Origin: Chromatiales bacterium
GTDB taxonomy: Bacteria; Pseudomonadota; Gammaproteobacteria; Steroidobacterales; BM003
Assembly: GCA_002868855.1 (NCBI GenBank)
Contig: PKUM01000324.1
Coordinates: 1-38,803, forward strand
DNA length: 38,803 bases
Reading direction: 5' to 3'
The notes under the pieces were generated by a model. The model did not search any database. It was not told the origin of the DNA and was given only the letters and a program-made list of their open reading frames with translations. The position numbers and the translations under genes were made by a program. Below are positions 26,624 through 35,082 of the stretch, in pieces. How positions within the stretch are numbered: position 1 is the stretch's first letter; each line of letters starts with the position of its first letter.

Positions 26624-27370
26624 GTGCTCCTACGCCGACTGACAGAGCACCTGAAACAACAAAACTGGACCGCGGTAGGGCTTGATTTCCTGATCGTTGT
26701 ACTCGGTGTATTCATGGGTATACAGGTCCAGGCCTGGTACGAGAGCCAGCGGGAGCAGCAACTTGTTAGGAACTACCTGCACCGGCTGAACGAGGATTTC
26801 TCGCTGTCGATTGCCGGTACCGAACGGACCAAGACATTCATCACCTCGAACCTGGACAACCTGGGCATTGTATTGAGCAGCCTGCGTGACTGCGCTGTCG
26901 CCGATGGGCAAAAAGACCGGTTCGCCAACGGCTTGTTTCACATGGGCAAGCTGATTCCGGCTCAATTCGTCGACGGTACGCTCGAGGAACTGCGCGCGTC
27001 GGGACGCCTGCTCCTGGTGCAAAACGACGACCTGCGCACAGCGATTAATGAGACGGTGCGCGAGCATGAATACCAGGCGAGAGTGTGGCCGGCGCTGCAA
27101 CGACGGGCAGCGTCCAGTCGCGCCTATATCACCGATAGTTTTATCTTCTGGATGAACCGCCCGGTCAATGGGTTTAGCAACGCTACCTGGAGTGAGCTGG
27201 AAATTGACCTCATGGAAGCGTGCAAGGACAAAACCTTACTGTCGAGGCTCTCAGACCTGCACCGGGTCAGCTCTACCAGTATCGACTGGCTGGACAGGAA
27301 TCTGAACAATTTCACGAACGTAAAGAAGTTGCTCGATATGGAACTGGAGAATCACAGCCAGGCTCAATAG
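26624..27370 (+). CDS. DUF6090-type membrane-anchored protein
   Basis: A 248-residue protein started by GTG with GAGGGA about 8 bases upstream. The N-terminus reads LLRRLTEHLKQQNWTAVGLD, then FLIVVLGVFMGIQVQAWYES: a short cytoplasmic arm and a single membrane helix (about 17-37) with the signature of the DUF6090-like family. The rest is mostly helical and probably periplasmic (LHRLNEDFSLSI, GTLEELRASGRLLL). The family is common in Gammaproteobacteria and Bacteroidetes but its function is unknown. It looks intact. No operon partner is evident. Confidence 0.75.
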   Translation: MLLRRLTEHLKQQNWTAVGLDFLIVVLGVFMGIQVQAWYESQREQQLVRNYLHRLNEDFSLSIAGTERTKTFITSNLDNLGIVLSSLRDCAVADGQKDRFANGLFHMGKLIPAQFVDGTLEELRASGRLLLVQNDDLRTAINETVREHEYQARVWPALQRRAASSRAYITDSFIFWMNRPVNGFSNATWSELEIDLMEACKDKTLLSRLSDLHRVSSTSIDWLDRNLNNFTNVKKLLDMELENHSQAQ

Positions 27371-27877
27371 ATTTGGCGGCAGTGTGAACCCTCCCGTAGT
27401 TCGGTAATTCAGGAATCAGGAAAAAACCGCTTGCCCAAAGTAAGCCAGGCAATCCAGCAAACACGAGCCGGAGCAGAATCACACCAGATACGGTTGCCAA
27501 ATGGCTCGAGGGGCTGCGGTAGGCGATGAAAATAACCGTTCTGTCGTGGAAAGGCTGAGCTCCCGGCCGGGACATCGGCTACGGAGAATTTGTGGCGGCG
27601 GATCAGGCGATCAGACACTGATTTGGCAGGCGCTGAACAGCATCGCCATTGAGTCCCCCTGAACGATAGCGGCCACCGTTTGCGCACGGTTAACCCGCCA
27701 CGGCGACGAACGTTCAGGATTCAAGACTGGAAACAAGATAAAGGCCGCTTTCTGCAAAAGGAAGCGGCCTTCTCTATTGATACTCGGGAAAGATCTCAAC
27801 CAGAGCTGCTGCGCTGAAGAATTCTTTCACACCCCGGGACAGCTGCGCCAGACGCAATTGCCCGACGATCCTGCAGG
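27371..27877. other. Intergenic region with a strong hairpin
   Basis: About 500 bp between convergent genes without recognisable coding content. The hairpin at 27741-27771 is the only clear structure. Confidence 0.5.
27741..27771 (-). terminator. Rho-independent terminator, possibly bidirectional
   Basis: AAGGCCGCTT (27741-27750) and AAGCGGCCTT (27762-27771) form a perfect 10-bp stem with an 11-base loop. On the minus strand it is followed by TATCTTGTTT, suiting the glycine-zipper gene ending at 27878. On the plus strand it is followed by CTCTATT, weaker but possible for the gene ending at 27370. Confidence 0.7.
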
Positions 27878-28048
27878 TCAGTTGATCATTCCGACTACCG
27901 AACCAACGCTAGCGCCGATTGCGGCGCCTTTGCCGGTATCACCAGCCAACGCGCCTATGCCAGCGCCAACCGCGACACCTTTGGTAATCGCGCAACCGAC
28001 CAGACCGGCCAGCAACAAACCGAGAAAAATCTTTGTAATACGATTCAT
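27878..28048 (-). CDS. Glycine-zipper lipoprotein, 56 residues
   Basis: ATG at 28046-28048 with AGGTGG upstream. MNRITKIFLGLLLAGLVGCA is a lipoprotein signal with lipobox LVGC. The mature part repeats small residues in a glycine-zipper pattern (GVAVGAGIGALAGDTGKGAA, then IGASVGSVVG). Such short proteins are found in the outer membrane or envelope and are often stress induced; a precise function is not known. It follows the small gene at 28068 by 19 bp on the same strand, so they may be co-transcribed. A terminator lies downstream at 27741-27771. Confidence 0.75.
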   Translation of the reverse strand: MNRITKIFLGLLLAGLVGCAITKGVAVGAGIGALAGDTGKGAAIGASVGSVVGMIN

Positions 28049-28067
28049 TTTAGCCACCTGCCTGTGA

Positions 28068-28262
28068 TCAACGGCCCTTGACCATTCGTTGCCAGACAAC
28101 GCCAAGCACCGGATCACCTTTGCGTCCGGGGTTGTCCGAGTACCAGTCGTCGATCTGCTCGATCGCACGATCGATGGTGCCGGCATTCAGCCACGCAACG
28201 AAAGCGAGAAAACTGAATGGACAATGTAACGGATAAGGACAAAACCTCGAGGCTCGAGTCAC
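28068..28262 (-). CDS. Small unknown protein
   Basis: A 64-codon frame from a GTG at 28262. The C-terminal 40 residues look protein-like (NAGTIDRAIEQIDDWYSDNP then VLGVVWQRMVKG); the first 20 are less convincing and the true start may differ, or the gene may be 5'-truncated. I do not recognise the family with confidence. The short gap to the glycine-zipper gene supports a shared transcript. Confidence 0.4.
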   Translation of the reverse strand: MTRASRFCPYPLHCPFSFLAFVAWLNAGTIDRAIEQIDDWYSDNPGRKGDPVLGVVWQRMVKGR

Positions 28263-28338
28263 CGTTTCGCGGCCATGTCCCGCTCTGTCCGTAGCAACCC
28301 CGATTGACCGGAGGCGCTTTCGGCACTAGCGTCTTGCC

Positions 28339-29610
28339 ATGTCCAGATACCCAACAACGCGAGCGCACGTTCACGCACCCGGGCACTCGGTTCGCCTTGC
28401 CATCCTCACCTGTCTGCTGCTGTCGGCCTGTGCCGCACCGCGGGTCGAGATCATTGAAACGGTTCACGTGCCCGAGGGCACGGTCGATACGACAAGTCGC
28501 GAAATCACGCTGCAACAACATCAGGATTTTTATCTACCGGAACTTGGACTCTGGGTCAGCAACCGATTCGCGGGCGCGCGGATGAACAGCGCCGCGCCAG
28601 GGCCGGATGGCTCATTGGTGATCGATGTCCGGCCCGAGAACTCGCCGATCAACGATTCGGCGTGGTATGGGTTCAGACTCTGGCGCGACAGCGGCGAACG
28701 GCCGGTCGACATCGTGCTGCGGTACACAGGCGGCAACCACCGTTACCCACCCAAGATCAGCAACGACGGCAAGAACTGGCGCACAATCGATCCCGACGCC
28801 GTCACGGCAACCGCGGCAGGCGAGACGCGGTATTCGCTTGATGTCGGCACTACACCCTTGTGGGTTGCGGCACAGGAGGTGGTTACAGGAGAAACGATCG
28901 ATACCTGGCTCCACGGGCTTGCCCGGCAGGGGTGCGCCCGGCTCTCGCGCGGCGGATTCTCCGCACAGGGAGCGCCGATACCCAAAGCCGTCGTCGGCAC
29001 GCCGGGACGCCCGGCAGTGGTGGTGCTCGGGCGCCAGCACCCGCCCGAGGTTACCGGCGTACTCGCGCTGTTTTCGTTCATCGAGACTGTTTGCGACGAC
29101 AGTGATCTGGCGAGACGCTTCCGCGACAACTTCGCGGTCGTTGTCTATCCACTGATGAACCCGGACGGCGTGCGCGAGGGACACTGGCGGCACAACATCA
29201 ATGGTGTGGACACCAATCGCGACTGGCAGCACTTCCGCCAGCCCGAGCCGCGCGCAATTCGCGATGATCTGCTCGCTACCGATCTCGTCGACGTGGTGTT
29301 TGCCCTCGACTTCCATTCAACGCAGAAAGACATCTTCTACGTGCTCGAGGAAAGCGAAGGCCCCGAAGACTACCGGCTCATGATCGAGTGGATTACGGCA
29401 ATTGCCGATAGCGTCGAGGGTTACCATTGCCTGGTACAACCGGTGTCGAGCAAAGTGCCGGGATCCAGTGTATGGATGGGCGAAGCGCTCGATACGCCTT
29501 CCGCCACCTATGAGGTCGGCGACGACACGCCGCGTGAGCGTATCCACACCGTCGCCACGGCCGCCGCACATGCAATGATGGAACTGTTGCTGCGTGACCG
29601 CAGCGACTGA
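28339..29610 (+). CDS. M14-family zinc carboxypeptidase lipoprotein (CCP-like)
   Basis: A 423-residue protein with an atypically long N-region before a lipobox (LAILTCLLLSACA), so it is a predicted lipoprotein. A beta domain at about 40-180 precedes the catalytic domain, as in the cytosolic carboxypeptidase (AGBL/CCP) branch of M14. Zinc ligands are visible: H234 and E237 in RQHPPE and H326 in LDFHST. The likely catalytic glutamate is E392 in ATYEVGDDT. NPDGVREGHWRHN..GVDTNRDW matches the substrate-binding region. It probably trims C-terminal residues from peptides or peptidoglycan-derived substrates in the periplasm. The start is provisional because the nearest GGAGG is too far upstream. Confidence 0.85.
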   Translation: MSRYPTTRAHVHAPGHSVRLAILTCLLLSACAAPRVEIIETVHVPEGTVDTTSREITLQQHQDFYLPELGLWVSNRFAGARMNSAAPGPDGSLVIDVRPENSPINDSAWYGFRLWRDSGERPVDIVLRYTGGNHRYPPKISNDGKNWRTIDPDAVTATAAGETRYSLDVGTTPLWVAAQEVVTGETIDTWLHGLARQGCARLSRGGFSAQGAPIPKAVVGTPGRPAVVVLGRQHPPEVTGVLALFSFIETVCDDSDLARRFRDNFAVVVYPLMNPDGVREGHWRHNINGVDTNRDWQHFRQPEPRAIRDDLLATDLVDVVFALDFHSTQKDIFYVLEESEGPEDYRLMIEWITAIADSVEGYHCLVQPVSSKVPGSSVWMGEALDTPSATYEVGDDTPRERIHTVATAAAHAMMELLLRDRSD

Positions 29611-29763
29611 CAGATCATGCCCGGCAGCGTCATTTGTGCAATTGGTATTGGTGCCTCAGGCCGTTCAGATTCCACCTTTCGATGCGCAATCTCGGCCATT
29701 CGCGCCGCGCCGTATCGTTTTGCATGAAATGAATGCCGGTTTAACGGCGCCAACCAATCATGG

Positions 29764-30513
29764 TCATTGTTCGTGAAACGGTAGTTCTTCTGCACCAAGC
29801 GAAGTGATGTGGCTCACCAGACCGGATGCAGCCCCGACAAGCGCGATGTAACCGAGCATGACCACCATTGCCCTGATGCCTGCAACAAGCCGATTCACCT
29901 GGTACACGCGGCGGACGGAAATCACGAAGTTGGACAGCAGAAGAAAGAGCAGCAGCAACTGCAAGGCTAACGGCATCCAGTGCCGGTCGGCCGCCTGCTC
30001 CAGAGGCAACAGGAACGCCAGCAAAATGTAGGCTGCGCTGTGCAGATGCAACGAGTGAATCAGATGATCGAAATACAAACGCTGGCGAAACGCGGCTTTC
30101 AAAAATAGCGCGAAAACCGGCAGCAGTATGAACATCAGACGGGGAAGGTCGTCGCTTACAAAGCGGGCCTGTCCAGCGGCCTCCGCGGCCACGGCTCGGC
30201 CTTCCGTGAGCAGCGCTCCCTGCCCTACCACCCAGCCGGCGACGATAAAAAACAACACGCTGATAACGAGATATAAGCGAAACGGCGGCGTATACAGTTT
30301 GCGCTTGCCAGCCAGGAATTCGCTGGTCAGCACACCGGGTCTGCGAAACAGCGTCCATAGGGTGCGAAACGCGCGCCCGTCGACGTCGAAGGTCTCATGC
30401 AGTACTTCACCAAGCAAGTCGGGGAGCGGGCGTTCCAGATCGAGGTCTTTCTGGCCACAGTTGGGACAGTAGCTGGCCTCGAGCGGCGTGTCGCAGTTTC
30501 TACAGTTTGTCAT
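29764..30513 (-). CDS. DUF3667-type membrane protein with zinc ribbon
   Basis: Starting at ATG 30511-30513 gives 249 residues. MTNCRNCDTPLEASYCPNCG contains two CXXC pairs, a cytoplasmic zinc ribbon. LLGEVLHETFDVDGRAFRTL, then RPG.L..EFLAGKRKLYTPP, is the signature of the DUF3667 family. Four to five membrane helices follow (LYLVISVLFFIVAGWVVGQG; FILLPVFALFLKAAF; AAYILLAFLLPL; LALQLLLLFLLLSNF; MVVMLGYIALVGAASGL). The function of the family is unknown. It is convergent with the M14 carboxypeptidase gene and looks intact. Confidence 0.82.
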   Translation of the reverse strand: MTNCRNCDTPLEASYCPNCGQKDLDLERPLPDLLGEVLHETFDVDGRAFRTLWTLFRRPGVLTSEFLAGKRKLYTPPFRLYLVISVLFFIVAGWVVGQGALLTEGRAVAAEAAGQARFVSDDLPRLMFILLPVFALFLKAAFRQRLYFDHLIHSLHLHSAAYILLAFLLPLEQAADRHWMPLALQLLLLFLLLSNFVISVRRVYQVNRLVAGIRAMVVMLGYIALVGAASGLVSHITSLGAEELPFHEQ

Positions 30514-30815
30514 CCGATCGAAGTATAGCCGCCGGAGGTGGGCCTCGAGCGGCAAATTTAATCTGCAGACCTCCGCTCATTCGAAAAATCCGAGACCGCT
30601 TCGCAGCGACAGTATCGCCACGAATACGGTTTCACCAGACCGCGTAATGACACGGAGGCCGAGCGGCAGGTGGCGCCGATCCCGGCAAGCGGAGGATTGG
30701 TGCGGCTCGAGGAGGTAAACTCCGCGTGACATGCCAGATGCCGGTGAGGGGGGCACTACAACGATCGGCCGGTCTGCCCCGAAAATACGACACTGCCCAT
30801 GCAAGGAAGAATCCG
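30514..30815. other. Divergent intergenic region
   Basis: About 300 bp between the divergent DUF3667 and GNAT genes, expected to hold both promoters. I see no gene or strong repeat in it. Confidence 0.4.
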
Positions 30816-31403
30816 ATGGCTAAACTCAAGTCTCCACACCGACCCGCGACACCCGAAGATGCCCATGCACTGGCCGAGTTGCTAAACATGGCCGGCGACG
30901 GCATGCCCGAGTACCTGTGGGAGGGAATGGCCGAACCCGGTCAGACTGCCTGGGATGTCGGCCGCTATCGGGCCAGTAACAAGGAAAAGGGCTTTTATCG
31001 CAATGCGACCGTCCGCGAGGAGGATGGCCGCGTTGTCGCCGCCCTGATCGGATACCCTTTGCAACGCGATCCCGAACCGGTCGACTACGTCAGCATGCCT
31101 TCCATGTTCGTGCCACTGCAGCAACTCGAGGAACTCGTCCCCGGCACCTGGTATGTGAACGTGCTCGCCACCTACCCGGAACACCGCGGCAAGGGATACG
31201 GCCAGACCCTGCTGGACATCGCAACGGACAAAGCCCGCACGACCGGCAGATCCGGACTCAGCCTGATAGTCTCGGACAGCAACACGGGCGCGCGCCGGTT
31301 GTATGAGCGGTATGGATTCAGCGAAATTGCCACCAAGCCGATGGTCAAGGAAAACTGGGAGAACGCAGGACAGAACTGGGTGTTGCTGGCCATGGATATC
31401 TGA
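30816..31403 (+). CDS. GNAT-family N-acetyltransferase
   Basis: A 195-residue protein; ATG 30816 is chosen because AAGGAAGA lies just upstream and the N-terminus then fits the domain (RPATPEDAHALAELLNMAG). The acetyl-CoA pyrophosphate-binding motif is in NVLATYPEHRGKGYGQTLLD (RGKGYG), followed by SLIVSDSNTGARRLYERYGF, the usual final strand-helix of the GNAT fold. It would transfer an acetyl group from acetyl-CoA to an amine; the substrate is not predictable. It is a cytoplasmic single gene. Confidence 0.88.
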   Translation: MAKLKSPHRPATPEDAHALAELLNMAGDGMPEYLWEGMAEPGQTAWDVGRYRASNKEKGFYRNATVREEDGRVVAALIGYPLQRDPEPVDYVSMPSMFVPLQQLEELVPGTWYVNVLATYPEHRGKGYGQTLLDIATDKARTTGRSGLSLIVSDSNTGARRLYERYGFSEIATKPMVKENWENAGQNWVLLAMDI

Positions 31404-31524
31404 CGGCTTTACGTCCGCGTCCGGCGACCGGCCGCAGGCCAATAATCTAACCCTGGCAGGGTTGCTGCCTGCGGCTGTCACCAGACAACAGCACACTTCG
31501 ATATGCTGCGGTCTTCGCCAACTT

Positions 31525-34290
31525 CTATCGGCGATCGGCGCGAGGACGCAGCAGCAAAACCTGCCCCGGATAAATAAGGTCAGGGTCGGTAATGGTCGCG
31601 CGATTATCCGCGTAGATCTGGCGCCACAGCAGCGGGTCACCGTAAATCCGCTCGGCGATTCGCCACAGGGACTCGCCACGCAACACGTGGTACTCCAGGA
31701 CGGATCGGCCAGCTCCATCGCTGACGGGTGCAAAGATTCTCTGACCCGGGTAAATACGGTCCGGGTTTTCGATAAAGGTCTCGCCTACGCCGATCTCGTA
31801 GGCGGCATTATTCCGCTCCAGCAACACCGGCCAGTTTTCCGGGTCGCCGGTCAGGCGTCGCGAGATGCCCCACAGCGTATCGCCCTGGCGCACGGTATAC
31901 ATCAATGCCGGTTCGCCCGGACCCGCAGCAGCCGGAGCGCCGGTCTCGAGATACGGGCCCAGTCGGTCGATTATTAACGCGTCAATATCCGGATCGAACG
32001 GCCCCATCGCGTTCAACATACCGAGCAGCTCCATGCCGGTTTCGTAGTCGCCACCGTTAAACTTCACCTCGGCGGCCAGTGCCAGCGCTTCTGCCAGGTC
32101 GCTGTGCCGCCCGCCCAGGCTCTCCGCTGACAACGCGGCCGGATTGGTCTCAACGAGTTCGTACAGCTCGGGTATGACTACTTCCGTTTCGCCCCGCTGC
32201 AATCCGGCGATTGCGGCATCGATGACATCTGTTGGCGCCACCGGCGCAACCGGAGTGGGCAATTGCTCTTGATCTATGACCTCTACAGGTAGCCGCACAT
32301 CTTCATCGAGCTCCTTGTCCGGACCGGGGACCACAATGACGGGCGCCTCGACTTCGGGCTCAATGTCCGGAACGGGGCTCACGGTGACGGGTACCTCGCC
32401 CACGTCCCGCGCCCCGCCCATAAATTGCGTGACACCGACCGCAATCGCAACGAGAACAGCTACCGCCACACCTATCCATACTCCTGGTCGGCCGGAACTC
32501 TTCGCAGCGGTTGCCGCGCCGGAGACCGTGGTGCCAGGCGGCGGCCGGGTGGCGGACACCGCTACTGCTTGCGGCTCGGCGGCAATGACCCCCGCGGGCG
32601 GTTGCGGCTTCTCAGCCACCGCAGCGCGCTGCGGCCCAGTCTTGTCTTCCTCCACCGTCGCCGGCGCCATATCGAAAAGACGGCCGTCGGGCGTCCGCAT
32701 ATGCAGCGCCGGTGCGCCCCACTCCACCTCGTAACCGCGCGCATACAGAAATGCGCGCGCCGAGTTCAGCGCGGCGTCCACCGGCTGACCTGATGCGAGA
32801 TAGCGATAGAAATGCCGCGACAGCGCGACCGCCGCTTTGTCAGGTATCGGAAACTGCATCGCCACGACTGCCGGAATGCCGCGCCGGATCAGGCTCTGGG
32901 CCACGCCGCCAAACGGGTCGCTGCGCGACGCAGTCGCACCCATGCAACTGTTCAGGAAAACCAGCCGCAACGAGGTCAGGTGATTCCGCAGCAGCATCGC
33001 GAGCTGGCGTCCGGCAATCACGTCGGACGTACCCGGGACCGCATCCGACTCCAGTACCAGCACACCCTCATCGCCGGAGAAATCGCCATGGCCGATGAAG
33101 TGCAGAGCGTGCGGCCGGTTTTTCAGTAGCGCATTGTCGAGGCTTTCGAGCGTTGCGTGTTGCAGCCGTTCAATACGAACTGCACCGCTCGCGGTGAGTT
33201 CGTCAAGCGCCCTGTCGAGATGGGCAATTTCCTCTCCGACCTCCAGCCCGGGGCGGTCGCCGGGTGCCGCTACCGCGATCAGCAACCGCAATGGGCGCTC
33301 GGCAGCCAGGCTCGGCAACGGTTCGTCCACGTCGAGCCACCGGACCACCGGTTTCATCCGGTCGGAAAACAGGAAGTCGTCCTTGGCCGGGCTGTACAAA
33401 AACTCCCAGGGAAGCCGTGCAAGCTCAGGCGCATCGGTGGTATTAATCACAAACCGCACGCCCTCGCCGCGTTGCGGATCGATGGTGCGCAGGCTGTCGG
33501 CCAGCCGCCCCCCGAGCGCCGAGTCGAACAATGCCGAATACAATGCCTTGCCGGCCTCGCGCACGTCTTCGGGTCGCGGCAACAACGCATCGACATCGAC
33601 ACCACCGGTTGCGCGCCGCGCCGACCCTTCGATCTGCCGCGCGTTTGCCCATAATGCGTTTTCGAGACCCGGGGCATCGAGCGACCAGGCATCCGGGTCA
33701 CCCGCTCCCGCCGGCGACTCGGGCACGGATATCGAATACCCACCTGCACCGCTCCCACCGAACCGCAACTGCACCGAGCGATACCGGACACCGCTGGACT
33801 CTGGTGGCGGTGCATCGACCGGCGCTGACGCAGCTGGCTGGCCTTGCGCTCGGGCCCGGTCCTCTACCTCTATAACGACCTCGGCGACCAGGTTTCCCTC
33901 GGCCTGCATCACGGTCAGCGAACGCAGGTAAGCCGGCACGTCTTCGATGGGCGTGCTGACGAGTTCCACCGGCAGCACATGCCATCCAGGCGTTGGCCAC
34001 TTCCGGCTCGCGAGTTTCAGCTCGGTACGCGAATAACGCCCGTCGGCGACGGATTCCGGCGAGATCAGGAAAACAAAGAGATCGGACTCTTCGATCGCGT
34101 TACGAATGTAATCGTCGAAGCTGCGCCCGGCCGGCAGGTCCTCCCTGTCGAAAAACACTTCATGCCCAAGCGCCTGCAGTCGACAGCAAAGGTCTTCAGC
34201 GGTCGGCCTGTGGTCAGAGGCGTAGGACAGGAATATTTTCAAACCGGGCCTCGCAGTTAGCGGCCATACGGTTCGGAGTATAGCCAACAC
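31525..34290 (-). CDS. TIR-CHAT-transmembrane-LysM-LysM fusion protein
   Basis: A single 921-residue frame. Residues about 17-120 are a TIR domain (LKIFLSYAS, VFFDREDLPAGRSF, DLFVFLISPES) with the putative NADase glutamate E90 in SRTELKLA. Residues about 220-530 form a CHAT caspase-like domain with HFIGHGDF (H401) and FLNSCMGA (C449). A proline/alanine-rich linker leads to one membrane helix at about 603-622 (VWIGVAVAVLVAIAVGV). A valine/proline/acid-rich section and a TPR-like helical part follow, then two LysM domains at about 797-855 (YTVRQGDTLWGISRRL) and 865-916 (YHVLRGESLWRIAERIYGDP). The predicted topology puts TIR and CHAT in the cytoplasm and LysM in the periplasm. A TTG at codon 17 with GAGG upstream is an alternative start. 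Convergent with the GNAT gene. Confidence 0.9.
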   Translation of the reverse strand: MLAILRTVWPLTARPGLKIFLSYASDHRPTAEDLCCRLQALGHEVFFDREDLPAGRSFDDYIRNAIEESDLFVFLISPESVADGRYSRTELKLASRKWPTPGWHVLPVELVSTPIEDVPAYLRSLTVMQAEGNLVAEVVIEVEDRARAQGQPAASAPVDAPPPESSGVRYRSVQLRFGGSGAGGYSISVPESPAGAGDPDAWSLDAPGLENALWANARQIEGSARRATGGVDVDALLPRPEDVREAGKALYSALFDSALGGRLADSLRTIDPQRGEGVRFVINTTDAPELARLPWEFLYSPAKDDFLFSDRMKPVVRWLDVDEPLPSLAAERPLRLLIAVAAPGDRPGLEVGEEIAHLDRALDELTASGAVRIERLQHATLESLDNALLKNRPHALHFIGHGDFSGDEGVLVLESDAVPGTSDVIAGRQLAMLLRNHLTSLRLVFLNSCMGATASRSDPFGGVAQSLIRRGIPAVVAMQFPIPDKAAVALSRHFYRYLASGQPVDAALNSARAFLYARGYEVEWGAPALHMRTPDGRLFDMAPATVEEDKTGPQRAAVAEKPQPPAGVIAAEPQAVAVSATRPPPGTTVSGAATAAKSSGRPGVWIGVAVAVLVAIAVGVTQFMGGARDVGEVPVTVSPVPDIEPEVEAPVIVVPGPDKELDEDVRLPVEVIDQEQLPTPVAPVAPTDVIDAAIAGLQRGETEVVIPELYELVETNPAALSAESLGGRHSDLAEALALAAEVKFNGGDYETGMELLGMLNAMGPFDPDIDALIIDRLGPYLETGAPAAAGPGEPALMYTVRQGDTLWGISRRLTGDPENWPVLLERNNAAYEIGVGETFIENPDRIYPGQRIFAPVSDGAGRSVLEYHVLRGESLWRIAERIYGDPLLWRQIYADNRATITDPDLIYPGQVLLLRPRADRR

Positions 34291-35082
34291 TCAGCAGGAA
34301 GATCGGAAATGTGGCGTTCCGATCGCAAGCGCACATTGAATTTTCAGTGGTGTCGACCGCCCTGACCGTCACCACGGACGCCGCGACCAGCGCATTGACT
34401 CCGCCATCGACAGATGCGACGCCCGGCCGAAGCCGTCCGCCAAGGACGGATCGCTCGCATTGATCGCAAGCCCCTTGTCGCCGACGAGCAACGCGATGCT
34501 AGTGTCGCGACCGCGGTGGGACAGCACCGACCGGGTGAGTTACCGCAACCTAATCTCGCGAGACGCTTCTCCGAGCAGCCGGTCTGGGTTCAAAATTGGG
34601 GACGGCGATGTGAACATCAGCCCGGTGGCGACGAAGTCAAGGTAGGCCGAGTCGCCTGAAATGCCGCCAGCGAGAACGCGAAAATTACCGCGACGGTTGG
34701 CGGATTGGCGGAGGGTAACGGCCCACTCGCGCTGCCCGGTGACCCACACGCCGCAGGACCGGAATATGCCAGGGATCGCGCCATGATCCCAGACGGATGC
34801 TATTAAAGCCTTAGCAGGAACCGTTGGGACCGCAGACAAAGCCATGTCGCAGATGCCTGTCCAGATCTTTGTCGCTCTGTTCGCCGCGCGCGACCCGATC
34901 CGGATGCTGGCGATCGTTCTCGCTATTTCGGCAGAACCGTGGCCGCCCGACCGGCGCCGCAGATGCGGGAATTGTTCATGGTTCTGATCGGCTGGGCGCG
35001 CGGTGGAAGCGAGGCCACTCAGGGCGTATCCGAGAAGCTGCATTGTCCGACTCTCGGGCACCCGATCAGCTGCGTGATGGTG
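34291..35082. other. Unassigned region between the TIR-CHAT-LysM and methyltransferase genes
   Basis: About 790 bp without a recognised gene. The longest frame is on the minus strand at 34540-35061 (about 173 codons, GTG start, 21 bp after the methyltransferase stop). It contains protein-like stretches (IARTIASIRIGSRAANRATK; GGISGDSAYLDFVATGLMF), but I recognise no family and a competing frame is open on the plus strand. It may be a decayed gene or a real unknown gene. Confidence 0.35.

Noticed and set aside
33095-33931. 278-codon plus-strand frame inside the TIR-CHAT-LysM gene
   Set aside because: Serine/arginine-rich shadow of the conserved minus-strand gene, with no recognised motif.
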